Positions 1-6,627 are shown, numbered from the stretch's first letter. The stretch is 9,258 nucleotides of DNA from Clostridia bacterium (GCA_017387165.1 JAFOFS010000141.1:1-9258), one strand, 5' to 3'. The notes: generated by a model from the sequence alone, not told the origin. A program made the numbers and translations.

Positions 1-785
1 CGCAGGCAACGGTCGGCGCCGCACAGCAGCAGATAGGACGGGCTGCTGGTCTGGTACACCGCCAGTTGATAGGCGATCTCCTGCTCGCTCACGCGGTCGG
101 AGCAGAGGTGCACCACCCCTGTCTGGGTCGGTGCCGGGAGGGTCTTGTGCAGGCTTTGGACAACGATATCCGCGCCGAGGGTCACCGCCGAGCGGGGGAA
201 GAACGGCGATAAGCCGAAGTGGGCGCCGTGCGCCTCGTCCACCAGCAGCGTCGCGTCGGCGGCGTGGGTCAGCGTGGCAATGGCGGCAATATCCGAGGTT
301 ACCCCCTCGTAGGTCGGGGAGGTGAGGATCACCGCTTTCGCTTCGGGATGCGCCGCCAGTGCGGTTGCCACCGTTTCGGGGGTCAACCTGCCGTACACGC
401 CGAGGACGGCGTTCCATTCGGGAATCAGCCACACGGGGCGGACGCCGCACAGCGCCAGCGCGTGCGCCACCGAACGGTGGCAGTTGCGAGCGACTAGCAC
501 GGTATCGCCGCGTCGGCAGACGGCGGCAATGCCGGCCAACAGTCCGACGGTGGAACCGCCGACCGTCAGCCACGCCCGACGGCTTCCCGTCAGACGGGCG
601 GCCAGCGCCATACTGTCTGCAAGCGGTCCGCTCGGATGATGCAGATCGTCGGTGTCGGGGGTCTCGGTGACGTCCAGCCGTATCGGACACTCCGCAAACG
701 CAAAGGCGGGATTGCGCTTATGCCCCGGCATATGGAACGGGTACACGTCCCGCTCGTTTAGTTGATTCAATACGGTTTCCAGCAC
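1..785 (-). CDS. Orn/Lys/Arg decarboxylase family PLP enzyme (partial, N-terminal 261 residues)
   Basis: Fold-type I PLP enzyme of the Orn/Lys/Arg decarboxylase family (YaaO/SpeA-like in Firmicutes). It is expected to decarboxylate a basic amino acid to a polyamine precursor in the cytosol; arginine, lysine or ornithine cannot be told apart from this sequence. The translation starts MLETVLNQLNERD and carries the family's PFHMPGHKR motif (residues 16-24). Further motifs are ARNCHRSV (99-106), LTSPTYEGVTSDI (154-166) and DEAHGAHFG (183-191, with the cofactor-binding Asp). SLHKTLPAPTQTG (211-223) holds Lys214, the expected Schiff-base lysine. The start is a GTG at 785, chosen because a GAGAGGTGA ribosome site lies just upstream (792-800). 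The C-terminal region lies beyond the left edge. The gene follows prs on the same strand after a 57-base gap containing a hairpin. The loop usually written G(T/S)S(T/G)GN reads GGSTVG here (76-81). Confidence 0.9.
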   Translation of the reverse strand, partial: MLETVLNQLNERDVYPFHMPGHKRNPAFAFAECPIRLDVTETPDTDDLHHPSGPLADSMALAARLTGSRRAWLTVGGSTVGLLAGIAAVCRRGDTVLVARNCHRSVAHALALCGVRPVWLIPEWNAVLGVYGRLTPETVATALAAHPEAKAVILTSPTYEGVTSDIAAIATLTHAADATLLVDEAHGAHFGLSPFFPRSAVTLGADIVVQSLHKTLPAPTQTGVVHLCSDRVSEQEIAYQLAVYQTSSPSYLLLCGADRCL

Positions 786-807
786 GGCTTGTCACCTCTC
801 TTTCAAG

Positions 808-836
808 AAAAGGCGTGTCTTCCGACACGCCTTTTT
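808..836 (-). terminator. Hairpin terminator after prs
   Basis: A perfect 12-bp inverted repeat (AAAAGGCGTGTC at 808-819 and its complement at 824-835) encloses a 4-base loop. It starts 7 bases beyond the prs stop codon. On the minus strand the stem ends in TTTT followed by CTTG, so the U-run is short and is partly used up by the stem. It could be a leaky terminator that lets some prs transcripts continue into the decarboxylase gene, whose start lies 23 bases further on. Confidence 0.75.
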
Positions 837-842
837 GGGTTC

Positions 843-2003
843 TTATTCGCTCTTGCCGGCGCGGAAGTTGGCCAGCAGGGAACTGATCTTATCGTGGGTG
901 TCGAGCAGGGTGCTGACCGACACGTCGTGGTTGAGGGTCGCGATGATGTAGGACGCGTACTTGGACATATCCACCGAGTGGAACCACGGACGGGAGAGCA
1001 GCTCCGGCGTGGAGTAGGTCAGGTTGGTGCAGAACACACCGCCGATGAGCCCCTTTTCATACGCCTCGTCAAACGCGGCGAGACCGTTGGTGAACAGACC
1101 GTAGGTCGCATACAGGAAGATGCGGCCGGCGTTGCGGCCTTTCAGCTCGTAGGCGATATCCAGCATGGATTCGCCCGAGGAGATGATATCGTCCGCGATG
1201 AACACGTCCATTCCCTCCACGCTGCGACCGAGGTATTCGTGCGCCACGATCGGGTTGCGACCGTTGACCACGCGGGAGAAGTCGCGGCGTTTGTAGAACA
1301 TACCGAGATCGAGACCCATCACCGAGGCGTAGTACACGTTGCGGTTCATACCGCCCTCGTCGGGGGACACGATCATCATATGCTCCGCATCGGGGCGGAC
1401 GTCGGGAATGGCGCGGAACAGCGCCTTGAGGACTTGGTACTGCGGCATGAAGTTATCCAGACCGAGCAGCGGCACGGCGTTCATCACACGGGGATCGTGC
1501 GCATCGAAGGTGAGGATATTCTCCACGCCCATCGACTGCAGCTCCTGCAACATCCAGGCGCAGTCGAGCGACTCGCGGTAGTTACGGCGATGCTGACGAC
1601 CGCCGTAGAGGGTGGGCATGATGACGTTGATGCGGTGAGCCTTGCCGGCAGCGGCCTGAATCACACGCTTGAGGTCTTGGTAGTGATCGTCGGGGGACAT
1701 CATATTCTCCTTGCCGAACATCTTGTAGGTGCAGTTGTAGTTGCCGACGTCAACGAGGATGAACAGATCCTTGCCGCGGACGCTGCCCTCCAACACCGCC
1801 TTACCGTCGCCGGAGGAGAAGCGGGGGCACTTGTGCGGCAAAATGAAGGTGTCCACTTCGACACCTGCGCTGCGCGCCCATTTCACAAGATAGTGATCCA
1901 GTTTGGTACCGAATTCCTCGGCGCCGCGCATGATGATCAGCTTCAGCGGGGCGACCTGCGTCACCTGCGAGAAGATGGTATTTGCTGTAATTTTTTCCGA
2001 CAT
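843..2003 (-). CDS. prs: Ribose-phosphate pyrophosphokinase (PRPP synthetase), long clostridial variant
   Basis: Cytosolic enzyme expected to transfer pyrophosphate from ATP to ribose 5-phosphate, giving PRPP for purine, pyrimidine, NAD, histidine and tryptophan synthesis. The 386-residue product is longer than the usual ~315. Counting from the chosen start, signatures in order are: YGGRQHRRNYRES (133-145), matching the ATP-site YARQDRK segment; FDAHDPR (166-172), matching the DLHA metal/ribose motif; VSPDEGG (212-218), matching VSPDxGG; KRR (238-240), the flexible-loop basic residues; and ADDIISSGES (270-279), in place of the PRPP loop DDxxxT(A/G)GT. There is an extra segment around 86-110. 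The ATG at 2003 lies 9 bases after a GGGAG ribosome site; an in-frame ATG at 2009 lies only 3 bases after it and would add MR. The gene has its own consensus promoter and a hairpin after the stop. The family call is firm; the variant PRPP loop leaves catalytic detail less certain. Confidence 0.87.
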   Translation of the reverse strand: MSEKITANTIFSQVTQVAPLKLIIMRGAEEFGTKLDHYLVKWARSAGVEVDTFILPHKCPRFSSGDGKAVLEGSVRGKDLFILVDVGNYNCTYKMFGKENMMSPDDHYQDLKRVIQAAAGKAHRINVIMPTLYGGRQHRRNYRESLDCAWMLQELQSMGVENILTFDAHDPRVMNAVPLLGLDNFMPQYQVLKALFRAIPDVRPDAEHMMIVSPDEGGMNRNVYYASVMGLDLGMFYKRRDFSRVVNGRNPIVAHEYLGRSVEGMDVFIADDIISSGESMLDIAYELKGRNAGRIFLYATYGLFTNGLAAFDEAYEKGLIGGVFCTNLTYSTPELLSRPWFHSVDMSKYASYIIATLNHDVSVSTLLDTHDKISSLLANFRAGKSE

Positions 2004-2012
2004 CCTCATACA

Positions 2013-2017
2013 CTCCC
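2013..2017 (-). promoter_or_regulatory. prs ribosome binding site
   Basis: GGGAG on the minus strand. Its 9-base distance favours the ATG at 2003 over the ATG at 2009, which is only 3 bases away. Confidence 0.6.
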
Positions 2018-2054
2018 TATTATGAACTGCCGCGAGCAGGTATTTGATGCGATC

Positions 2055-2083
2055 AGTATAACATAAAAACGGGCGCGTGTAAA
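2055..2083 (-). promoter_or_regulatory. prs promoter (sigma-A type)
   Basis: On the minus strand, TTTACA (2078-2083) and TATACT (2055-2060) are separated by exactly 17 bases. Transcription should begin near 2048, giving a leader of roughly 40 bases before prs. This shows prs can be transcribed separately from the MFS gene upstream, whose stop lies only about 30 bases before the -35 box. Confidence 0.82.
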
Positions 2084-2111
2084 CCCGATTTTGCGGATTT
2101 TTTGCCCTTTT

Positions 2112-3338
2112 TTATAGACTTTTTCGCATTTGACGGACGGCGGCGTACACGCCGATACCTGCCAACGGGAACAATGCGCCGATCAGCAACCCGCATTTCA
2201 TACCGAATTGATCGGGAGTAAGCGCCCAGCGCTCGGCCAACGCCGTCAGCGCCGGAATGCTGAGCACCGTGTCGGCCACGCTGCCGACCAGCTGCGGACC
2301 GACCGACGCGCCGAGATCGCCGCCTGCCGCCATCATCGCAAAGACGAAGACGCCGCCGTCGGGGAAACGGTCGGATGCCACCACCAGACTGCCCGGCCAC
2401 ATCATGGAAACGCAGAAGCCGGTCACCGCGCAGGCCACCAGACCGATCAGCGGAACCGAGGTGACCGCCGCCACGAGGTAGCAGACCGAGGCGCCGATCG
2501 CGCCCCAAAACAACGCACGCTCCACGTTTTTGCCGATCTTACCGTACAGCGTCCGGCCGAGGCCGAGGGTCGCGCCGAACAGCGCTACTCCGAAAATATC
2601 GCCCCACAGCTTCGGAATGCCGACCTGCTCCAGATAGCTGCTGCTCCATTGCGCCATCGTCACCTCCGACGCGCCGCCGAGGAAGATGCCGATCACGCAC
2701 AGCCACAGGGTTTTGTTTTTCATAAATTCCAAAACGCGGGATACCCGACCCGGGGTTTCGATGACGGGGATCTCCGCTCCGGCGTACAGGAACGCGGAGA
2801 ACAGCGGAAAAAGGGCGGTCAGCATCGGCAGCCACATCCAGTTTTCGCCGCCGCCGAAATGCAAAAAGAGGGTACAAAGCGGAATGATCGCCACCACGCC
2901 CCACGCGTATACCGCGTGCAGCTTGCTCATTTCCCGTTCGGGATTTTCGGCCGGAATGGCGGCGATGACCGGACTGATCAGCACCTCTGCCAGACCGCTC
3001 GCCGCGGAGGCGACCACCGTACCGAGTACCAGACCGACGTACACGTGCTGCGGAAACAGAAACGGCGCCGCGCCGAGCAGCAGCAGACCGGCCGCGCCGA
3101 TCAGCGGCATACTCTTGACGGTGGCGGCGATATTGAATTTATGGGAAAAGAAAGAAACCACCAGGTCGATCGCCAACTGCGTAGTAAAATTGATCAGCAC
3201 CAAAAGCCCGAGCAGCGAGTAGGAAATGCCGTACAGCGACCGCAGGGTCAGGAACAGGAGCGGCGTCAGATTGCCGATGACCGACATGGTGATGTTGCCG
3301 GTGTAGCACGCCCATTTCAGGCGAGTGTAGGATCTCAT
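2112..3338 (-). CDS. MFS transporter, FucP/FHS-like
   Basis: A 408-residue major facilitator superfamily permease of the inner membrane. The length and the spread of hydrophobic segments (roughly 17-35, 40-62, 76-94, 99-126, 143-161, 168-187, 211-230, 246-262, 274-295, 297-320, 330-350 and 382-402) fit about 12 transmembrane helices. A basic loop between the halves (about 195-210, FMKNKT) fits the usual two six-helix domains. Segments such as SKLHAVYAWGVVAIIP (138-153) and SMMWPGSLVVASDRFPDGG (311-329) resemble those of the fucose/hexose permease (FHS) branch, where helix 10 has a PxxxSxxxxxFP pattern. A sugar or sugar-like solute is therefore a guess; the substrate cannot be read from sequence. 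The ATG at 3338 follows a GAGGTG ribosome site at good distance. No catabolic genes adjoin it. It has its own promoter with a long palindrome upstream, so it may be individually regulated. Confidence 0.87.
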   Translation of the reverse strand: MRSYTRLKWACYTGNITMSVIGNLTPLLFLTLRSLYGISYSLLGLLVLINFTTQLAIDLVVSFFSHKFNIAATVKSMPLIGAAGLLLLGAAPFLFPQHVYVGLVLGTVVASAASGLAEVLISPVIAAIPAENPEREMSKLHAVYAWGVVAIIPLCTLFLHFGGGENWMWLPMLTALFPLFSAFLYAGAEIPVIETPGRVSRVLEFMKNKTLWLCVIGIFLGGASEVTMAQWSSSYLEQVGIPKLWGDIFGVALFGATLGLGRTLYGKIGKNVERALFWGAIGASVCYLVAAVTSVPLIGLVACAVTGFCVSMMWPGSLVVASDRFPDGGVFVFAMMAAGGDLGASVGPQLVGSVADTVLSIPALTALAERWALTPDQFGMKCGLLIGALFPLAGIGVYAAVRQMRKSL

Positions 3339-3367
3339 AAAAGCACCTCGAAATCAAAGTCAAAGCC

Positions 3368-3395
3368 ATTATAGCAGATGCCGCAAAAAAAGCAA
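3368..3395 (-). promoter_or_regulatory. MFS gene promoter
   Basis: On the minus strand, a perfect TATAAT (3368-3373) is preceded after 16 bases by TTGCTT (3390-3395), a weak -35 box with the TTG core. Transcription should start near 3361, giving a leader of about 23 bases. The weak -35 box and the palindrome just upstream would fit a controlled promoter. Confidence 0.68.
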
Positions 3396-3396
3396 G

Positions 3397-3424
3397 TATC
3401 CGCGCCGAAATTTCGACGCGGATA
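3397..3424. promoter_or_regulatory. 28-bp near-perfect palindrome (candidate operator or second terminator hairpin)
   Basis: The half-sites TATCCGCGCCGAAA (3397-3410) and TTTCGACGCGGATA (3411-3424) pair at 13 of 14 positions with no spacer; only C3405/A3416 mismatch. The centre reads CGAAATTTCG. It ends one base before the -35 box of the MFS promoter. A zero-spacer palindrome fits a dimeric DNA-binding regulator. As RNA on the minus strand it would fold into a hairpin, but the T-run follows only after ACTTGC, so a backup rpsI terminator is possible but less canonical. Confidence 0.55.
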
Positions 3425-3443
3425 AAAAGAAAAGAACGCGGGA

Positions 3444-3481
3444 AAAAGAAAAAATCCGCATCGGCAACCGATGCGGATTTT
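3444..3481 (-). terminator. rpsI terminator
   Basis: A perfect 14-bp stem (AAAATCCGCATCGG at 3451-3464 paired with 3468-3481) closes a 3-base loop. On the minus strand it is followed by TTCTTTTTC after the stem's own T-run. It sits 25 bases after the rpsI stop codon and is a textbook intrinsic terminator for the rplM-rpsI transcript. Confidence 0.92.
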
Positions 3482-3506
3482 TGCACATACGGGATAAGTC
3501 GCGAAA

Positions 3507-3911
3507 TCAGCGCTTGGAGAACTGCGGCGCACGACGAGCGGCCTTCAAGCCGTACTTCTTACGCTCCTTCATACGCGGATCGCGGGTGAGGAAACCGGCC
3601 TTCTTCAGCTCGGAACGGAGCGCGCCGTCCTCGTACTGCAGCAGAGCGCGGGAGACACCGTGACGGATGGCGCCGGCCTGGCCGGACACACCGCCGCCGA
3701 CAACGCGGCACTCGATGTCGAATTTCTCGGTCAGACCGGTGAGAGCCAGCGGCTGACGCACGATGAGTTTCAGGGTATCCAGACCAAAGTAGTCGTCGAT
3801 ATCACGGCCATTGATCTTGATGCTGCCGTTACCGGCATACAGACGGACGCGGGCCACGGAGCTCTTGCGGCGGCCGGTGCCGTAGAAATACGGTCTCTTG
3901 TTGTATTCCAT
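3507..3911 (-). CDS. rpsI: 30S ribosomal protein S9
   Basis: Ribosomal protein S9 (uS9) of the small-subunit head; its C-terminal tail reaches the P-site tRNA. The 134-residue product has the family hallmarks: YGTGRRKSSVARVRL near the N-terminus, GGGVSGQAGAIRHGVSRAL in the middle, LTRDPRMKERKKYG, and the terminal KAARRAPQFSKR tail ending in the conserved Ser-Lys-Arg. The ATG at 3911 is chosen because AAGGAGG lies 9 bases upstream; an in-frame TTG at 3917 would sit only 3 bases from the ribosome site. It is the second gene of the rplM-rpsI operon, 14 bases after rplM, with its ribosome site overlapping the rplM stop codon, which suggests translational coupling. Confidence 0.97.
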   Translation of the reverse strand: MEYNKRPYFYGTGRRKSSVARVRLYAGNGSIKINGRDIDDYFGLDTLKLIVRQPLALTGLTEKFDIECRVVGGGVSGQAGAIRHGVSRALLQYEDGALRSELKKAGFLTRDPRMKERKKYGLKAARRAPQFSKR

Positions 3912-3920
3912 CGTCAATAA

Positions 3921-3927
3921 CCTCCTT
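3921..3927 (-). promoter_or_regulatory. rpsI ribosome binding site overlapping rplM stop
   Basis: AAGGAGG on the minus strand shares two bases with the TAA stop of rplM (3926-3928). Its 9-base distance to ATG 3911 decides the rpsI start. Confidence 0.8.
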
Positions 3928-4354
3928 ACAGTTCGTACACGACCGGCTTCTGCGCGGCGTGATCGTGCTCAGCACCGGCATAGGTGCGGAGACGGGTGGC
4001 GGCCACGCGACCGATCGAGTTGTGCGGGAGCATGCCGCCCACCGCCAGATCCATCGCCTTGGTCGGGTTCTTGGCCATCAGGGTCTTGTACTGGACGGAC
4101 TTCAGACCGCCGACGAAACCCGAATGATGATGGTAGAACTTGTTTTCCAGCTTGTTGCCGGTCAGCACGGCCTGCGCGCAGTTGATGATGATGACGTGGT
4201 CACCGCAGTCAACGTGGGGCGTGAAGGTCGGCTTGTTCTTGCCGCGGAGCAAGGTGGCGGCCATAGCGGCAACGCGACCCAGCGGCTTGCCGGCGGCGTC
4301 AATGACGTACCAATTGCGGCTGACTTCAGCCGGTTTCTGCATAAACGTAGACAT
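3926..4354 (-). CDS. rplM: 50S ribosomal protein L13
   Basis: Ribosomal protein L13 (uL13), an early-assembly large-subunit protein. The 142-residue length is normal. Family motifs are visible in order: RNWYVIDAAGKPLGRVAA (near 13-30), LLRGKNKPTFTPHVDCGDHVIIIN (35-58), LTGNKLENKFYHHHSGFVGGLK (64-85), and AVGGMLPHNSIGR (104-116). The ATG at 4354 follows AGGAGG about 10 bases upstream. It is the first gene of the conserved rplM-rpsI pair and is transcribed from a consensus promoter with a leader of roughly 47 bases. The ribosome site lies in the loop of a possible hairpin, which may matter for its regulation. Confidence 0.97.
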   Translation of the reverse strand: MSTFMQKPAEVSRNWYVIDAAGKPLGRVAAMAATLLRGKNKPTFTPHVDCGDHVIIINCAQAVLTGNKLENKFYHHHSGFVGGLKSVQYKTLMAKNPTKAMDLAVGGMLPHNSIGRVAATRLRTYAGAEHDHAAQKPVVYEL

Positions 4355-4355
4355 T

Positions 4356-4375
4356 GAAACAATTCCTCCTGTTTC
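4356..4375 (-). promoter_or_regulatory. Hairpin presenting the rplM ribosome site in its loop
   Basis: On the minus strand, GAAACA (4370-4375) and TGTTTC (4356-4361) can form a 6-bp stem with the 8-base loop GGAGGAAT. The whole Shine-Dalgarno core would lie in the loop, with the start codon one base beyond the stem. The stem is AT-rich and only moderately stable. Confidence 0.45.
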
Positions 4376-4408
4376 GTATTTTTTGGCTTATTTTTTAGCG
4401 CAAGTGAG

Positions 4409-4437
4409 ATAATACCACACCCCTTGCCGCTTGTCAA
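4409..4437 (-). promoter_or_regulatory. rplM-rpsI promoter
   Basis: On the minus strand, a perfect TTGACA (4432-4437) and TATTAT (4409-4414) are separated by 17 bases, a strong sigma-A-type promoter. The transcript should start near 4402. Confidence 0.9.
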
Positions 4438-4480
4438 CACTTTTTTTGCAAATTTTTATTTAACAATATCAAAACTCCGT

Positions 4481-4562
4481 TTTTCTCGTTTTTTCTCGTT
4501 TATAGACCACTTTTTCTCGTTTTCGAATTTAAGAAAAATTTATGTGGAAACCGCGAAACGAG
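4481..4562. repeat. Phased CTCGTTT repeats between rplM and ligA
   Basis: TTTTCTCGTT(T) occurs at 4481-4491, 4491-4501 and 4512-4522. The first two are in tandem, and the starts are offset by 10 and 21 bases, so all lie on one face of the helix. The 7-base core recurs inverted as AAACGAG at 4556-4562, between the -35 and -10 boxes of the ligA promoter. No protein is assigned; a regulator-binding cluster is possible, but T-rich repeats can also arise by chance or slippage. Confidence 0.5.
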
Positions 4563-4573
4563 TGTGGTATAAT
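4545..4573 (+). promoter_or_regulatory. ligA promoter
   Basis: A perfect TATAAT (4568-4573) is preceded by TGG, making an extended -10, and by TGGAAA (4545-4550) as a weak -35 box at 17 bases. The start should be near 4580, about 24 bases before ligA. Confidence 0.75.
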
Positions 4574-4603
4574 AGATAGGTAATCTATGAAGGAGGTCGC
4601 CTT

Positions 4604-6583
4604 ATGACCTATGAGCAAGCGGCGAAGCGGATCGAGGAGCTTCGCGCCGTCATCGACTATCACAGCCGTTTATATTACGATAACGATCGCCCCGAGATTG
4701 AGGACGATGAGTTTGACGCGCTGACCCGCGAGCTGAAGGAGCTGGAGGCGGCGTATCCCGACCTCATCACCCCCGACAGTTACACCCAGCGTGTCCATGG
4801 CGAGCTGTCCCGTCTGTTTACCGAGGTGCGCCACGAGGTGCTGCTCGGCAGCCTGCAGGACGTGTTTTCGCTGGATGAGGTGCGCAGCTTTGATGCGCGT
4901 ATCCGTGAAACGGTGTCCGATCCGGTGTACGTCGTTGAGCCGAAGATCGACGGTCTGTCCACCGCCATCGAGTACCGTGACGGTATCTTTTACCGCGGTG
5001 CGACCCGCGGCAACGGCGAGGTGGGCGAGGACGTGTCCGCCAACCTCCGCACCATTGCGGCGATCCCCGATCGGCTGACTGAGCCGGTTTCGCGGCTGAT
5101 CGTCCGCGGCGAGGTGTATATGCCGCACGACAATTTTGCGGCGCTGGTCGCGGCGCAGGAGGAAAACGGCGAGCAGCCGTTCAAAAATCCCCGTAACGCC
5201 GCCGCCGGCAGCTTGCGTCAAAAGGATCCGACCGTAGCGGCGCGCCGCGGTCTGTCCATTTTTGCCTTTAACGTGCAGCTGATCGAAGGGGAGCAGGTCA
5301 CCTCCCACGCGGCGTCCATCGAACGGATGAAAGCGCTGGGTCTGTCGGTTATCCCGTTTTATACCGTCTGCCGCACGGCAGACGAGCTGTGCGCCGAGAT
5401 CGAGCGGATCGGTGAGATCCGCTCGGGACTCCCGTTTGACATCGACGGCGCGGTGGTCAAGGTGGACGATCTCGCACAGCGTGAGCAGATCGGCTCCACC
5501 TCCAAATTCCCGAAATGGGCGCTGGCGTACAAGTATCCGCCGGAGGAAAAGCTCACCCGTCTGCTGGACGTGGAGGTGACGGTGGGGCGCACCGGCGTGC
5601 TCACCCCGACCGGCGTGTTTGAGCCGGTGACCTTGGCCGGAACCACCGTGTCCCGTGCGACGCTGCACAACCAGGATTACATCAACGAAAAGGACATCGG
5701 CATCGGGGATACGGTGGTGCTTCGCAAGGCAGGCGAGATCATCCCCGAGGTGGTGCGTGTGGCGGAGAAAGCCGCCGACCACCGTCGGTTTACGTTGCCG
5801 TCGGTCTGCCCGTCCTGCGGTCAGCCGACCGTGCGGGTGGAGGGAGAAGCGGCGACCCGCTGCGTGTATGCCGGCTGTCCGGCGCAGTTGTGCCGCAACA
5901 TCATCCATTTCGTTTCCCGTCCGGCAATGGACATCGACGGCCTGGGAACGGCGGTGGTGGAGCAGCTGATCGCAGAGGGAAAGATCCGCGCCGCATACGA
6001 TCTGTATACGCTGAAAAAGGAAGAGATCGCCGCGATGGAGGGTCTCGGTGAGAAATCGGCGGATAACCTGCTGGCCGCCATCGACAAATCCCGTGGCAAC
6101 GATCTGTACCGTCTGCTGTTTGCGCTGGGCATCCGCCATATCGGAGAAAAGGCGGCCAAGGTGCTGGCGGAGCATTACGGCACGATGGAGGCGCTGATGG
6201 CCGCGGATGCGGAGGATCTGGCGCGTATTGACGGCGTCGGCGGCGTGCTGGCCGACAGCGTGGTGTCCTTCTTTGCGGAGGAGCAAAACCGTCTGACGGT
6301 GGAGAAACTGCAGGAGGCAGGGGTGAATATGACCTGCCTGACCGAGCGAAAGGACGACCGCTTTGTCGGGCTGACCTTTGTGCTGACCGGCACGCTCCCG
6401 ACGATGGGGCGCAGCGAAGCGTCGGCGCTCATCGAACAATACGGCGGCAAAACCTCCGGCAGCGTATCCAAGAAAACGAGCATCGTGCTGGCAGGCGAGG
6501 ATGCGGGAAGCAAGCTCACCAAGGCGCAGACGCTCGGTATTCGGATCATCGACGAAGCGGAATTTTTGGAAATGTTGAAGTAA
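4604..6583 (+). CDS. ligA: NAD-dependent DNA ligase
   Basis: Seals single-strand nicks in DNA using NAD+, joining Okazaki fragments and finishing excision repair. The 659-residue length is typical. Domains run in order: an Ia domain with the NAD-binding YHSRLYYDNDRPEIEDDEFD segment (19-38); the adenylation domain with EPKIDGLS (112-119), where Lys114 takes the AMP, and TRGNGEVGEDV (134-144); FKNPRNAAAGSLRQ (193-206); and VVKVDD plus KFPKWALAYKYP near its end. Then come the OB fold, a four-cysteine zinc finger (Cys402, 405, 420, 425), helix-hairpin-helix repeats (about 440-580) and a C-terminal BRCT domain (about 586-659). The ATG lies 7 bases after AGGAGG (4591-4596). The gene is transcribed alone, divergently from rplM and towards the FtsW/RodA gene. 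All key residues appear intact. Confidence 0.98.
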   Translation: MTYEQAAKRIEELRAVIDYHSRLYYDNDRPEIEDDEFDALTRELKELEAAYPDLITPDSYTQRVHGELSRLFTEVRHEVLLGSLQDVFSLDEVRSFDARIRETVSDPVYVVEPKIDGLSTAIEYRDGIFYRGATRGNGEVGEDVSANLRTIAAIPDRLTEPVSRLIVRGEVYMPHDNFAALVAAQEENGEQPFKNPRNAAAGSLRQKDPTVAARRGLSIFAFNVQLIEGEQVTSHAASIERMKALGLSVIPFYTVCRTADELCAEIERIGEIRSGLPFDIDGAVVKVDDLAQREQIGSTSKFPKWALAYKYPPEEKLTRLLDVEVTVGRTGVLTPTGVFEPVTLAGTTVSRATLHNQDYINEKDIGIGDTVVLRKAGEIIPEVVRVAEKAADHRRFTLPSVCPSCGQPTVRVEGEAATRCVYAGCPAQLCRNIIHFVSRPAMDIDGLGTAVVEQLIAEGKIRAAYDLYTLKKEEIAAMEGLGEKSADNLLAAIDKSRGNDLYRLLFALGIRHIGEKAAKVLAEHYGTMEALMAADAEDLARIDGVGGVLADSVVSFFAEEQNRLTVEKLQEAGVNMTCLTERKDDRFVGLTFVLTGTLPTMGRSEASALIEQYGGKTSGSVSKKTSIVLAGEDAGSKLTKAQTLGIRIIDEAEFLEMLK

Positions 6584-6584
6584 A

Positions 6585-6624
6585 CAAAAAACTACCCCCG
6601 ACCGATGTCGGGGGTAGTTTTTTG
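6585..6624. terminator. Bidirectional terminator between ligA and the FtsW/RodA gene
   Basis: A perfect 17-bp inverted repeat (6585-6601 with 6608-6624) has a 6-base loop. The stem is CTACCCCCGA with AAAAAA on its left arm and TTTTTT on its right arm, so a U-run follows the GC stem in both directions. It begins 1 base after the ligA stop and ends 3 bases before the convergent gene's stop codon, so it serves both. Confidence 0.93.
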
Positions 6625-6627
6625 TTG

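Noticed and set aside
762..2066. A 434-codon open frame on the plus strand opposite prs
   Set aside because: It is antisense to a clear prs gene; the His/Val/Gln-rich translation matches no family and comes from the GC-rich codon bias of the real gene.
2065..2087. Possible terminator after the MFS gene (CGGG/CCCG followed by five T on the minus strand)
   Set aside because: The stem is only 4 bp with a 10-base loop, and the same bases form the -35 region and spacer of the strong prs promoter; too weak to call.
2130..3374. A 414-codon plus-strand open frame opposite the MFS gene
   Set aside because: Its Arg/His/Gln-rich translation has no domain or membrane character, while the minus frame is a clear MFS permease with promoter and ribosome site.
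4540..4552. DnaA-box-like TGTGGAAAC near the ligA promoter
   Set aside because: It is a single site with 7 of 9 matches to the reverse complement of TTATCCACA, with no cluster, and overlaps the ligA -35 region; not evidence of an origin.
4670..6439. A 589-codon minus-strand open frame opposite ligA
   Set aside because: It mirrors the fully conserved ligA reading frame and its translation is compositionally biased with no recognisable domain.
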